The position numbers and the translations under genes are program-made. The notes under the pieces are model-generated. The model was not told the DNA's origin. It made no database searches and worked only from the letters and a program-made list of their open reading frames with translations. DNA of 64,000 nt from Thalassia testudinum (lineage: Eukaryota; Streptophyta; Magnoliopsida; Alismatales; Hydrocharitaceae), in assembly GCA_037157565.1 (NCBI GenBank), contig JAZHRO010000073.1, positions 88,762,001-88,826,000 of the forward strand, read 5' to 3'. Shown here in pieces: positions 9,741 to 20,814 of the stretch (the first letter of the stretch is position 1; each line of letters begins with the position of its first letter).

Positions 9741-10208
9741 ATATAAATATATATCTATAGCTACTATATTTACTTTCTATCTGATAGCTTCCTTAGTAAA
9801 AAGATAAAAAAAAAGGTATAAAAGTGAAAAGATAATCTTTGATTTGCAGGTACCCCATCTTGCAAGTAGCAAGACGTGTTTTGAAACTCTGTTTTGGCTA
9901 AAAGCCAAGGACACAATTTTGAGGGTGTGCCTCAAGAACAAGGATTACCAGAAAAAAAAAACCTAAATAAGAAAAATACCAAAAACAGAATAAACGAACG
10001 GAAGAGACGCGTTTTAAGGAAAACGTAGAAACTCGACTTGAACCCCACTTCCCTGAGTTCGACCCTGGGCTTAAAAGTGACAAGATAGAATCAATTAGGC
10101 CAGGTTAAAAATTTTGTAAAGAGATGGTTAGGTCTGAATTAGGTTAACCACTATACACATTTCAACGATAAAAATATCATATTAACAACCTATCCAGGCC
10201 GACCATCA

Positions 10209-11120
10209 GTGGGTCCCTCTGATTTTCGTACCCATGGGCTTGGTTGCCTGTATTCAGGATATTTCGCGGGTTGGGTACTGGTTGGGATGGTAGAGATCCA
10301 GGTTGACTAGAGTTAGGTATGAGCCCAGTTTGCAAGTTGTCTAGCGAGGTTTTCATTTGTTGCATGAGCTGGAGCATGGATCCTTGCATCTCTACCATTT
10401 GTCGGTTCAAATCAGCCTGCCCTACGGGTTGACGGGCATTCCAAGCTGGCTGATTGACCTGATTTGGGGGCAACTGAGTATACACATGACCTTGACCCAT
10501 TGGTTGTTGCAGAGCATAGTTGCTGGGTCAGAATTGGGTCTGTTGCCTCAGGTTTTTCCAGGAGAAGTTAGGGTGGACACCTCCGCAATAGGTCCTGGAA
10601 TCGCTCCCTGGCCACATGAAACTGCTCCCTTGGCCACTGGTAAAGGTGTGATTGCCCATCTTAAAGCATTGGTACGTCCTACAGGGAAGAATTTCTTCAG
10701 AAAGGTCGATTTCAACTCATTCCATGTTGCAATTGGTCTTCCTATAGTCTTGTACCAATGAGTGCCTTTATCCCTAAGAGAGTGGGGGAAGAGCCTCATG
10801 ATCATTTGCTCCACATTTACGTTTCGTGCCTTGGTGGTCTGGACCAAAGTGGTCAAGTCCTCCAAGTGCTAAAACGAGTCTTCGAAGCCAAGCCCATGGT
10901 AATGTTTGATCAGGCTTAACACTTACGGCTTGATTTCTACGTCTCTGGCCGGAATCTAGACATCGGGACGTTCCCCGTAATTTGAAGGATCATAAAAATC
11001 CTTCAAGGGCTGAGCGCCCTCCATTCTCTGGAACCATTCCTGCATTCTCTGCATTTGTTCCAGCTGCCTTCGGAATTCCTCCTGTGGATCTCGAGGCAGA
11101 GGAGGCTGCTGATCAGCCAT
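10209..11120 (-). pseudogene. Gag fragment of element B (degenerate)
   Basis: The ATG at 11120 begins MADQQPPLPRDP, followed by an E/Q/R-rich helix, then a capsid region with FYDPSNYGERPDV and LRDKGTHWYKTIG-like segments aligned to gag of A (KDFF/YDP, LRDKASQWLRTLG, LKKFFP.GRTNALR). At least two in-frame stops (after 10956 and near 10870) and a shift between about 10548 and 10500 break it. The C-terminal remainder (PVPNPRN) is cut by A at 10209. It cannot encode a working Gag. Confidence 0.85.
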
Positions 11121-12418
11121 GGGATAAATTTGACCAAAATCTAATTTATGCCTCCTAGAATACTCTAGTGGTCCTTCCAATCGGAAATTCAATGACTATC
11201 ATCCCAGCATAAACTAGGAAAAGGTCGAAAGGACTAAGGATAAGGACCGTGCAGCACAACAAACAAGCCTGTCCTTAAGTGGGGTATCCTAAGGATCTAT
11301 AAACTCCCAAAACCCACCTTAAGATTATAAATGATTTACTCTACTTGTGTCTGCTCAATCCAACCAGTTAGAAGGAGGGACTGGGGAGAAGGTTTTTCCT
11401 TCGGCTTGTGCTTCCGATTCCTAGTATAGCCCCCAACCGCGGTCGTTTGATGCTACTCCCCTAGCTAGACTTCAGATTAATCAGTACAAGTAGGTTAATC
11501 ATGAACAATTTTAGACTAGGCCCCGAAGAGTGAATCAGTCCTTAAGGCTAACATCTACTCAATTTTATTGAGGCTTGGGATTGTAGTGCTTATGGAATGT
11601 GATGGGCCCTTAAAATGGGTTGTACCCTTAATGTTTGATTGAGTATTGTGTAAGTGCATGCACAACCATGGTTTTCAAGCAATATTATTTGTGAAGTGTA
11701 GATTTTAATGTTCAAATCTTGCTTAAGTAGCTTTTAGGGTTTAAAATTAGGTTGATTTCAATCAAGCTTGAGGCAAACCAGGTTTTCAAACACGGGCGAA
11801 GATTGCTTTCCTTTAAAACTAGAAATAAAGTGGAGTGCCTGGTATGAACCTAGATTGAAAACCCTAAGAAGAAGCTACTTGGTGAGTTGATTTTAGGTTG
11901 AGTGGTGCGGCCCAAACAACTCAAACAACTGGCCACAACTGCACCACTAGGTTAGGCACACAAAAATGGCTAACCTAGAATGATTTCTACTCTTTTATGT
12001 GTTGATTTGTGTACCGGTTCCACATATTAGAACCCGGTTGAGTAGAAGCAAATCAAGTAGGTTAAGTGCCTTGAATGTGGGTGTATGCTGTGTATATGTT
12101 GAAAATTACCCCCACAAAATTCTTTCTTTTTTTATAAGCGAGGGTGAAATGTGAGTGAGTGAAAATTCAAACAACCAAACTAATCTTAGGATTTATGTAA
12201 ACACCTAGGTTAATTGGAATTTGAATTTAATGTGACAAATGAAATCTATGGAGGGGGAAGAATGGGAAGTACTTGCAGTCGTCTTCAACTGCACTTTACT
12301 CCGGTCTACCGCTTGATGATTCCCTGATGGAGGTCTCTGCAAAATAATAGACACAAGAGAAATCAAGTTAGAAGACAATACAATGCATGAAATGCGAAAA
12401 GAAGATCGAAAATCGTTG
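11121..12418 (-). other. Leader of element B with conserved boxes
   Basis: Non-coding. The minus-strand segment 11475-11391 contains CAAACGACCGCGGTTG and ACAAGCCGAAGGAAAAACC, shared with the leaders of G (39760-39671) and K (59820-59739). The remaining leader (11480-12418) is AT-rich with repeated 'TTTTAGGGTTT'-type runs that also recur in G (39960-40160). This is a likely location for a packaging or dimerisation signal, by analogy only. Confidence 0.7.
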
Positions 12419-12438
12419 CCTCCTTGGCAACGGTGCCA
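12414..12438 (-). promoter_or_regulatory. Primer-binding site of element B with embedded hairpin
   Basis: Minus strand 12438-12421 reads TGGCACCGTTGCCAAGGA, matching the complement of the tRNA-Asp 3' end (expected TGGCGCCGTTGCCGGGGA) with a few changes. CGTTGCC and GGCAACG (12432-12414) can pair around a 5-base loop. It lies 3 bases after the LTR end. Confidence 0.85.
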
Positions 12439-13075
12439 AAATGTTGAAGCGACGGGTTACTATGCTATCGAATTTGGTTTTGAAAACCTGTCGTAGTTTG
12501 AATAGCGAAGAACTCAGTTCAACAAATAAAATTTATACCGGAATAGAAATCCTAGGTCAAACTCAGGGAGGCTACGTCGATCTAAATGTGCAATAATATT
12601 CTTTTTCGTGTTTTTGTTGGAAAGCAGAGTAATTACAATGAAGTACTATAAACAATCAGAATAAGAGAGAGAGAGAAAACATTCACTTAATACTTCAAAA
12701 TTTTTATACAATTAAGCGAGAAATTACACTGGAAAGTAGGAAAACTATTACACTAGAAAGCAGGAAAATTCAACTTTAGAAAGCAGGAAGAAGGAATGGG
12801 AGAGAGAAGTTATCCTCCTTGACGATCGCTTGGAGGATGATTCGGACGGGACGATGCTTGGAAGATGAAGAACGGAGCGGGAAGAAGGAGGTTGAGATAG
12901 GAAGAACGAGAACGAGGCAGCACGTCATCGTCGTCGCGGGATCCGCTTCCGAAATGAGGGTGAAAAATTGACTTTATCTCTTAAGGAGCATCCTCGATGT
13001 GGGACAAGCTTCTCTTGAGCTTTAGAGAGGGAGAGGAGAGAAGGAAGGGATGGGAATTTCGTATGGAGGGGGTCT

Positions 13076-13085
13076 CCTTTTATAG
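13076..13085 (-). promoter_or_regulatory. TATA box of the LTR of element B
   Basis: Minus strand CTATAAAAGG, about 56 bases downstream of the palindrome at 13141-13172. The LTR of G has the same TATAAAAGG (24707-24699). Confidence 0.65.
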
Positions 13086-13140
13086 TTGCAAGGAGTGAGG
13101 GCAAATTGGTCATTACATGTTGAAAATCAATAATTCAGGA

Positions 13141-13172
13141 CCTTTAGTGATGGATAAATCCGTCACTAAAGG
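13141..13172. repeat. Near-perfect 15-bp palindrome upstream of the TATA box
   Basis: CCTTTAGTGATGGAT and ATCCGTCACTAAAGG pair around AA with a single T/G mismatch. A related palindrome lies upstream of the TATA box in both LTRs of K. The arms contain TCACT/TGACG cores that resemble bZIP-type half sites. Confidence 0.85.
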
Positions 13173-14099
13173 CCTGAACGTGGCCTTCGTGGGTGGCTTG
13201 CACTCGCCCACTGGCTTCCCCCCACCTTAACGCACGTCCACGTTCTTCCAATCTTAGCTGTTTGACCGTGAGATCGAACGGCTGAGAGCGCTCCTCGCCT
13301 ACCTCATCCGCACGCCTCAAAGCATGAGATCCCACGTCACCTCGCTGCATCAGATGGCACGTTCAGCTGATTGGGCGCACACAGTCGCTCGATCTCCATC
13401 GTGCGGTCGATTGCTGCCATGCGCCCACTCCAATTGAGGCGCCTCGTGACTCGATCCCGCGCCTCAACTTCGCGTTAAGGCGCTCGACCAACGTGCTGTG
13501 GCTGCGTTTGTGTCGAGCGCTTAACTTAAGCGTGGGCGCCTTGCAGCTGTTGGATCTTGATCCGACGGCGGAGAAGCATTGACACTAAGGGCTTCAGCGG
13601 TGCATGTGTCTAGTTGGGCAGCCGAGATGGCACCACGTGGCGCCATCTTGGCCGTCCATCTTCTGGGTGATGTGGATGGTGCCACGGGTATCGATTGAGT
13701 CGATTTTCATGTCGTTAGGTTGCGATCGTCGATCCGAATCCATCCGTGTGGTTGGATTTGTCCTCTGAAGTGTTGATTAACACCATCTTGGCCCTTGATC
13801 TTCTAGGGTTCCTTGGCCTCTATCTAATGCTACGAATATCCGATTAGGGCCATCTTGGAGTTGTTGAACTCCAATTGTCTCTCTGATCAGATCCATATGG
13901 TTGGATCTTTGATTCGAGGCCTCGATAAAAAGTCGCACTGTCCCTGACCATAAAAGGAGACAATTAACCTCCATTTTATTCAGACTAATCTAAATGCAAG
14001 ATGATGCATGCTATGCAATATTTATAGTATGTAATGCAATTCTATGCTTAAGAACATGCATAAATAGACATTTTATGTAATATAAACATGTTTACATCA

Positions 14100-15520
14100 C
14101 CGCTCCTCCTCCGCCTCCTCCTCCTACGCATTCACTCTTCACAGCTGCTAGCATTCACTTGACGGTGGATCTCCCCCCCTGTTTGGATTTCAAATCCTTG
14201 TAGCCACAACTACAAAAGAGGAGGAATGGCTACCATTCAAAGGAGGCCTCCATCCCCACTCCTCACCATGCAGAGAACTTTTTCTCATCCGCTCCACTAT
14301 CACTGGCCAACTGCGGCGGAGCTTTGCCACCATGGGCATGTGGGGTGACAGCCCGCACCGCCGTCGTAGAACTCCGCATTACAAACTCACTGTGCAACCA
14401 CCTGACCCCCAACTCCACATCCCCCACCACTTTCTCCTCTGTTTCTCTTCCACCTCAAAAGCAAACCCAACTTCACTCGTTGTCGCCCAACTCATGCAGT
14501 AGCTGCAACTGCAGCAACATGCGCGCACCTCCTCATCGCCCTCCTCACCACCAGCCTATCCACTCATGCGCTCACAGCAACTCAACGCACTTCATGCCCT
14601 GTAGAAATGTTGCATGCAGCAGGTCCTTCGTCGGCTCCCCGTGTAGTTGCATGCACGCACCACCAGCAGTAGCTTCGCCCGCGCACAGAGCGTGCTGTGC
14701 CTCCTCCTGTGTCTTCCGCACCACATGCAGGCACTACTGGTCCATGCAGCAGCTGCAGCTACAGCACCACGCATGAGGCCACACGTCCTCCAATGGCTCC
14801 GCCCACGCACCTCTAGCACGCAGGCACTTCCGCTTGCTGCGCCTTCAGTGAGCAGCACCTCTAGCGGCTTCCCGCACCGTGCGCAGCAACCATTCCATGT
14901 GCGCGCGTGTCCCCCTATGCCTCCTTGCCTCCAGCCCGTGCGTTGAGCTGCTTCATAGTAGCAGCAAGCAACCCATCACCGTTGCCCCTCTCTACCTGTG
15001 AGTGCTCACTGCCGACCACCTCTGGCCACACCTCCTATGCCATCGTGAAGGCCTCGCTCCGACTGACCTTTTCCTAGAGTAGCTCCTCGAATGAACCTCT
15101 CTCCCATGTGCGAGGAGGAGAGAGGTAGAATCCCCTATTTTAGTTTGCATTTCTATTTACGGGAATTGCCATTGTTAAGAATCATTTTCTTAATTTCTTA
15201 GATTAATTAAATTGTGGTGAAATTACAGCTTTATGCTTATTCTTCTATATAATTGTTAAGCCTTTATGATTCATCTCAATATGCATTATAATTAATTTTG
15301 AATTACATTTTAGTATGCATGCAAGTGAAAAGTACATGATATACCCTTGCACATGAACAATTTTCTTACATGAAAATTACATCAACAACCCTTGACTTCT
15401 CCATAAATTTAAGGTTTACATTCAGAGCGACATATGCATTGTTTGATTTGACGAATATTTCAGCGAACTCGATTTCTACCTAATTGTGATTTTGATAGGC
15501 CTCTGCCTCCCTGTGGCCCA
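14100..15520 (+). repeat. Element C: decayed LTR fragment related to the LTR of element H
   Basis: A C-rich half (14100-15060, CACC/TGCAG rich) is followed by GCGAGGAGGAGAGAGG, then an AT-rich half ending in CTGCCTCCCTGTGG (about 15500). The H LTR has the same order (C-rich 27130-27880, GAGGAGGAGAGAGGAGAG, AT-rich, GCCTCCCTGTGG). The LTR terminus is not recognisable at either side. The 150-aa and shorter frames within the C-rich half are Cys/His/Ser low-complexity and have no recognisable domain. Confidence 0.5.
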
Positions 15521-15524
15521 AGAC

Positions 15525-17375
15525 AAAATTACATTGTTTGTTTTTCATTAAAGTGGGTTTCTTTAGCAGGCAAGGGATCTTGAGTGGTTTTCCAGTTCCT
15601 CAAAGTAACTGCATTTGCAGTATGGTTGTTTCTAGGAGGATGGGAAGCCTGACTGTGATTGAAACTTGGGGGATGCTGAGGTGCTGGGTGAATGGACTGA
15701 CTAGGATATCCACCTTGGAATTGATTTTGTTGATTATTCGGATTGGGCATGGGTTGGGAAGGTAAGTTGCCAGTAGGTCAATTATCAGGAGTAACCTTAA
15801 CTTGATGGTGCAAGTTGGTTATCATGCAGGTTACTTCTGTCATTTGATTCTGCATACCCTGCAGAGTCTTCATGACTTGGGTGTTAATATCTTCCTGAGA
15901 TGGCCCAGGTTGATATGCAGGTTGCCCATAATTCCAAAATTGATTTTGTTTGGGAAACGGAATCGGGTTCAAAGCTTTCCAGGAGTGATTTGGGTTGGTC
16001 CTCTAGTTTTGATTGTAAGTGTTAGAGGGGTTTCTAAATTGCTCCCAGAGAGCATAAATATTTTCAGTGGTGGGATGAAGAATATTCTGATTCAAGTAAT
16101 CAAAATTCCCAGTCATATCTTGTGTAAAATCAGCAGAAAATTGCTGACTAGTAGGTGTAGATCAATGTTGTGTAGATTTTCTCTTCAGAGAAGGTGTGGA
16201 GAGTTAAGGTGTGGAGCTTATTTGTGAGTGATTTTTTCTTCCATTTTTTTCTGGTGTATTTGCATCTGTTCCAATCGTTGAGCTATCATGTATAGATCAT
16301 CTTAAGTGACTGGAACAGAGGTGGATTTGGAGTCAATTTCACTAGCTCAGAGTCTTGGGTTTTGAGTTCTACCGAAAGTATCCATTGAAGTCATATTAAA
16401 TGTGTTTTCACACATTTCTTCAAAAAGGAGGTAGGCACTTTCTGTGTCTTTGTTAAGGAAATTGCCCCCACATAAGTCATCCATGAATCTCTTTAATTGA
16501 TCTTCTAATCCATGATAGAAGATCTACACTAACTGCCATTGTGGAATTTCATGGTGGGGACAACTTCTTAGAAGTTCTTGGAATCATTCCCAAGACTCAT
16601 GGAGGGGTTCACCATTTTTTTGTTGAAAGGTCGTTATGGATCTTCTTAATGCATTAGTACAACCAATTGGAAATTTTTTTTTAAGAAAAGCGCTCTTTAA
16701 TTGGGGCTAGGTGGTGATAGGGTGACCAACCGTTCTAAACCACTGTGAAACTTTATCTTTTAAAGAGAGAGGGAAAGGTCTCATTAACCACACATCTTCC
16801 TTCACATTACGGGAATGGGTGGTTTGAGCGAGGACAGTTAATTCCTTGAGATGACAAAAGGGTCCTCTCTCGGAAGACTATGGAAATGTTTGATTAGGTT
16901 TAGAATAGTTGGTTTGATCTCAAAATCCCCTTGTGGTATGACCACCCCAAGTCTTTCCTCATAATTAGAAGGATAAAAAAAATCCTTAAGAGGAATGACA
17001 GGTTGTTGACGAGGTGGCTGGTTTTGCCCTTGGTTGGCTAGGTTTGTTACAGTCCTAGCTAAATTTTCTTGGTTTTGTTGAAGTCAAACTAAGTGGTTGA
17101 CCATAAAGGCAAAGGGGTTTGCATTTTGAGTTTGGATTTGAGGGCCACCTGGCCCTGTAGGATTTTCTGGTTGCTCCAAATGAGGGAGGTTAGGGATGGG
17201 GAAGTCAGCTTGTGGGTCGACTGACAAGTTAGATGTAGAAGTAGAATTTTTTTGTTAGTTTCCCAGGTTTTCTATATTAACAGTAGAGGAAGAAGAAGAA
17301 AATAATGATTTTCTGGTGTGGGGGGCAAAATTAGATGGTCCCTCTAGATGTGGGTTCTGGGACCTTCACTCATGT
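15525..17375 (-). pseudogene. Gag pseudogene of element D
   Basis: Translating the minus strand in pieces gives RSQNPHLEGPS near the start (gag of A has RRSQNPELFE), a serine run, DFFYPSNYEERLGVV, LIKHFHSLPREDPF, LKDKVSQWFRTVG, IGCTNALRRSITTFQQKNGE, and near the end QVMKTLQGMQNQM. Many stops and shifts separate these. The LMKTLQGMQ segment is shared with E, so D and E are the same family. Confidence 0.75.
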
Positions 17376-18930
17376 ATGCACTTTTAGTGGAAGAAATGGA
17401 GGGGAGGAGAAGAGAGAGAGATGAGAGAAAGTGTGTAATTCAAATAAACAAGCCTAGTCTTGTCTTAAGGTTGACTCCTTAAAACCTAAGACTTGGGAAC
17501 CTAATAAGTAAGAAATCACCAAGTGAACCCAATTCCAAAAGAGAGCTCGGCTAGACTAAAGAGGTGGCTTGGGCCCAAGCATTTCCTGGAAAAACCAGGG
17601 GCTTGTGTAAATCCTCACCTGTCATTTGACTTTCCTCTAAGTCTATTGCCACATTATCTAAAGGAAGTAGGAGCGCTTAGTGATCCTTAAATATTGGATA
17701 TCAAGCCTAATTAAATGAAGTCCTTAAGTTGTTAAATGACTACTTATTTAAGTTAGGCTTAGGTGTCTAAATGTGCACGGGAATGCGGAGGGCGTTAATT
17801 AGGGTAATGCCATGTTATTTCAATTTTTATAGTGTGTGCAGGATTGGAAAAATGATTCTAATAGTAATGAAGTTGACACACAATATTTGAATGTATTTCT
17901 ACTTTTAGAATTTGCTTTAAATTAGTATCTTTTAGGGTTTTCCTTTTAGGTATTCAAACAAGTTCGAAATGCCACAAACAAAGGGAAATGAAGTTGTATT
18001 AGTGAATGTAGATTTTCTTTTTGATGTGGGTTTCTAAAAATGAAAAGAAACCCTAATTAAATTAGTCCTTAGGCAAAAATTTACTAGCAATGAATCTCTT
18101 TCAGGATTTTTCTTTTTAAGTAGTGGTCGAAACAAAGCAGAAAATGCCACTACTGGAAGGAAAATCAAACAAGGATTCTAAAAAATACTTTTTTAATGAT
18201 TTTAGGAATTTGTTTGGTATTTTTTAAGGATTTTTCTTTATGTTGATGTCAACGTCCAGAAATGATACCCGAGGGTATTTTGGACTTTTTAGTACCACCA
18301 CTGGCCATCAACAAATTTTTGTAATTTTTTGTGATGTGTAGAATTTCAGAAGGATTTCAGAAAGCTAAATTTCAAAATAATGGATGAGTATAAAAATTCC
18401 TAAAATTCCTAGATAGTAGCAAAATAGGAAGATTTGAGGAGATGATCCCTCTGTAGTCCATGAATTTTTAAAAATTGTATACAACTCCAATTGCTCTGAA
18501 ATTTGGAAAGATGTTCCTCACTTGATTTGGAATCACTCGGTGAAATTTCAAGATTTTAGAAGACTTGTGGTGTCGAGAATTGATTTTTGAAGTCCGGACA
18601 AAAGTCTGGACCCAAAAATTAGACTATCAACACTTGAAGTAGAGTGGTGTTTTAATGAAGCAATCAAGCAGACAATGAATTTTAATTGTCACCACTCCAC
18701 TTAATTTTAATGTTTAGGATCCTGAAAGCCAAGTTTAATATTTTTTTGGTAGTTTTTAGAGAATTATGTGAGCAGTTAAAGATCACCAACCTGGAATTTC
18801 ACGGGAAGACAAGGCACTTGAAGCTTCTCAATCCTGCCTTGTTCTTGCAACACTTGCACACACAAGAGAAAAAGACACAAGGGGATGAGATCAACTTATC
18901 AAGCAAGAGAAATAATCAAAGCAAACCCGT
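17376..18930 (-). other. Leader of element D
   Basis: AT-rich non-coding sequence. A weak match to the B/G/K leader is visible around 17575-17620 (ACAAGCC box), but the CAAACGACCG box is not clear. No gene seen. Confidence 0.55.
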
Positions 18931-18951
18931 GCCTCGCCGACAACGACACCA
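18931..18951 (-). promoter_or_regulatory. Mutated primer-binding site of element D
   Basis: Minus strand TGGTGTCGTTGTCGGCGA against the expected TGGCGCCGTTGCCGGGGA; most changes are C to T, as expected from decay of methylated cytosines. Five bases separate it from the LTR. Confidence 0.75.
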
Positions 18952-18956
18952 AAAAG

Positions 18957-20814
18957 TGATCGGATTTTTACGTGGTTTGTAAAATTAAGGTTTTAGTCAT
19001 TACAACGCACAATAATTGATTTGCTTTTAATATTTATAACCCAAATAGTGGAGTATCTAGGGTTGTCCAAGGAGGTAAATTCTTGCAAATATCAATCTCT
19101 TACTTGAAAATAGAAATTAACTTTCTTTCTGTATTTTTGAATATATAATTTTTGTTTGGTTTTGAAATAACGGCAAATACGTGAAGTTGATGGTGGGAAG
19201 AAGACCAATCCTATTTTAGCAACTAGGTGGTAAGAATGACCTCTTCCTAAGCTTACCTTAGGCAGTGAAGGCTTAGGATAATTGGGAAGAGTGTGTGAAA
19301 GTGCTAAAACGAAACTAAAGTAAAGAAGGTGCACAAATTTAGAAAAGCAACTTTATAGAAAATGGATTTTTGTTTTACAACTGTAGAGGTAAGCTTCTAC
19401 TACAAAAAGTGAAACTGAAAGACAAATAAAACGAAAATCTTGGATGTTGATGGTGAAGAGGGCGAAGCTCTTGCTCCAACTGTGGTTGCTACCGCAATTA
19501 AAAAGGGCTCCTTTCTTTTCCTTTAATAGCTCCTCCAAGAGGTCTCTTCTTGGCAAGCCCTAAAAGGGGGGGCATGCATTCTCTCCTCAAGGTGGATGGC
19601 TTCCACCTTAATGGATCCTCCAATGGTAGGAGTGGACCACCCTCAAGATCTCTAATGTTTGGCCATCCTCCTTGAATAGCAAAGCCCTTCTCCTTAGTGT
19701 GGCATAAGAAGGAGAGTGGAAAGGAAGAAGGCACCAAGGAGACAATGGAGAGCCTCCTTAATCTTCTTCCTCCCTTCTTCTTCTTGGTCGTGGGATATAG
19801 GTAGAATTAGGATGGAATTTACACTAAAGGAAGATGGATTTTTAGTGGTGGTTAGGTGGGTTTTTATAGAGGTGGAGATGGGGGGTTGGCGTGGAGATGA
19901 AGTGTAAGGCTAGGACTGGATCTAGGAGGGTAGTTGGTAATCCTATGGCTAAGGGGGGTTGGTGCCACCTAAGGGATGCTATGGGGGTTGTTATGGGTGG
20001 CCAAGGGGTACCTAAAAGTGGTGCCAACCATGGAAGGGTGCCATGGTTTGGTGCCAACTTTTTTGGCTTCTAGAAGGTGGGTATGTAGATGGTGGATGTG
20101 GCTTGGAAGGAGAGGTGTATGGTGGAGATTAAGGGGGGAAGTTGGCTCCAACTATAAGGGCAGTTAAGAGGGTTTTGGCGCCAACTTTGTTGGTGTCTTT
20201 TGGAGGTGGTGGTAGTGTGAAGGGTTGTGGTTGAGTTGGTGACAAGTAGGGTAACTTAGGTGTAGCTTAGGTGGACATGAAGTGGAGGCAGTTGGGTGGA
20301 AATTAGGGTTAGGTATGGATGGTGAATGGCCACGGAGTTGGAGTTTAGCTCATAGGTGAGTGGAGGAGGATGTATTTGGAGCTAGGGTTTTGAGGAGAGG
20401 AGCTAAGAAGGTGCTGCTTTGAGCTGCATAGGAGTTAGTGGCTGTTGAAGAAGAAGGCAAGGATCTACTTTAGCTGGCTTAGCTTGCTAGTTCTTTGCTA
20501 GCTGCTATGCCAAGCTAATGTAAGCTGGCTTCTGCTAAGGTATGCTGAGGTGACCAGGGTCTGATCTTCTCGGGGAGGACTTAGCTAATTGGAGTAGCTA
20601 AGGTAGCTTAGCTCAACTAAGTTGAGCTAGGTGGAGTCCCTAGGAGTTGGACTTGAGCTGGCCTGAGCTAGGTGAAGTCATCTTCAGCTGGCTTGAGTTT
20701 AGTAGAGCTGGAGGTAGCTGGACCTGAGCTGAGGTGGACTCCAGTCAACTCAGCTGAGCTAGCTAGAGCTCTCAGTGAACTGATGGGAGTAGAGATGAGC
20801 TAGACTCAACTGAG
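18957..20814 (-). repeat. 5' LTR of element D (upper edge approximate)
   Basis: The end near the PBS is ATCACTTTTT side, with the LTR terminus CCGATCA at 18957. The segment 19100-19320 aligns with F (23620-23840), including CCTCTTCCTAAGCT and flanking bases. The far part (20440-20814) is an AGCT-rich low-complexity run; the exact TG terminus is uncertain. Confidence 0.65.
20440..20814. repeat. AGCT-rich low-complexity tract
   Basis: Dozens of GAGCT, AGCTGG, GCTAGC and CTTAGCT words are packed into about 375 bases, without a fixed period. It occupies the U3 start of the LTR of D, next to the junction with E. Confidence 0.75.

Larger units (their letters stand above)
1..10208 (+). mobile_element. 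Element A: Athila-lineage Ty3/Gypsy LTR retrotransposon, 5' end off the window
   Basis: The visible part is the end of the leader (1-346), one long gag-pol frame (347-6388), a 3' UTR (6389-7746) ending in a polypurine tract, and the 3' LTR (7747-10208). The first bases match the reverse complement of element L near 52505, which lies about 1 kb downstream of the PBS of L, so roughly 1 kb of leader plus the 5' LTR lie to the left of the window. The element interrupts the gag of element B. The 5 bases after its LTR are GTGGG, and the matching target copy should lie off the left edge. No chromodomain and a D-L-G protease place it in the Athila/Tat branch. No envelope-like frame is visible after pol. 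With an unbroken polyprotein it is the best-preserved coding element in the window. Confidence 0.93.
7747..10208 (+). repeat. 3' LTR of element A
   Basis: About 2.46 kb, homologous to both LTRs of L (45123-47782 and 53541-56063, reverse orientation). The start follows the polypurine tract and its first bases (TATG...) appear mutated from the TGATTG seen in L. The end is GACCATCA. In order it contains a G/C-rich region with CAG-type repeats, a CT tract, a CA tract, a long TA-rich microsatellite, a hairpin, a TATA box and an R/U5 part with the conserved CCCTGAGTTCGACCC motif at about 10052-10067. Reading frames in the G/C-rich part are low-complexity and not credible genes. Confidence 0.92.
10209..14099 (-). 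mobile_element. Element B: 5' part of a gag-bearing Gypsy element, cut by element A
   Basis: Read on the minus strand: 5' LTR (14099-12442), PBS (12438-12421), leader (12418-11121) and the start of gag (11120-10209). Gag stops exactly where the LTR of A ends, so A inserted here and the rest of B lies beyond the left edge. The LTR shares blocks with those of G and K. B therefore looks like a decayed member of the autonomous-type lineage related to those non-autonomous elements. Confidence 0.85.
12442..14099 (-). repeat. 5' LTR of element B
   Basis: 1658 bp, starting TGATGTAAAC at 14099 and ending CGCTTCAACA at 12442. It holds a TATA box, an upstream palindrome, and the block about 13700-13780 (AATCCATCCGTGTGGTTGG) also present in the LTRs of K (61870-61890) and G (25070-25095). 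The U5 part has the motif CCTCCCTGAGTTTGACC near 12560-12580. The 5 bases outside the start are CCGCT; the partner is outside the window. Confidence 0.85.
15521..20814 (-). mobile_element. Element D: 5' portion of a decayed Gypsy element
   Basis: On the minus strand: 5' LTR (about 20814-18957), a mutated PBS (18951-18932), leader (about 18930-17380) and a gag pseudogene (about 17375-15525). Pol and the 3' LTR are absent; the lower end abuts the LTR fragment C. Both edges away from the PBS are approximate. Confidence 0.75.
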
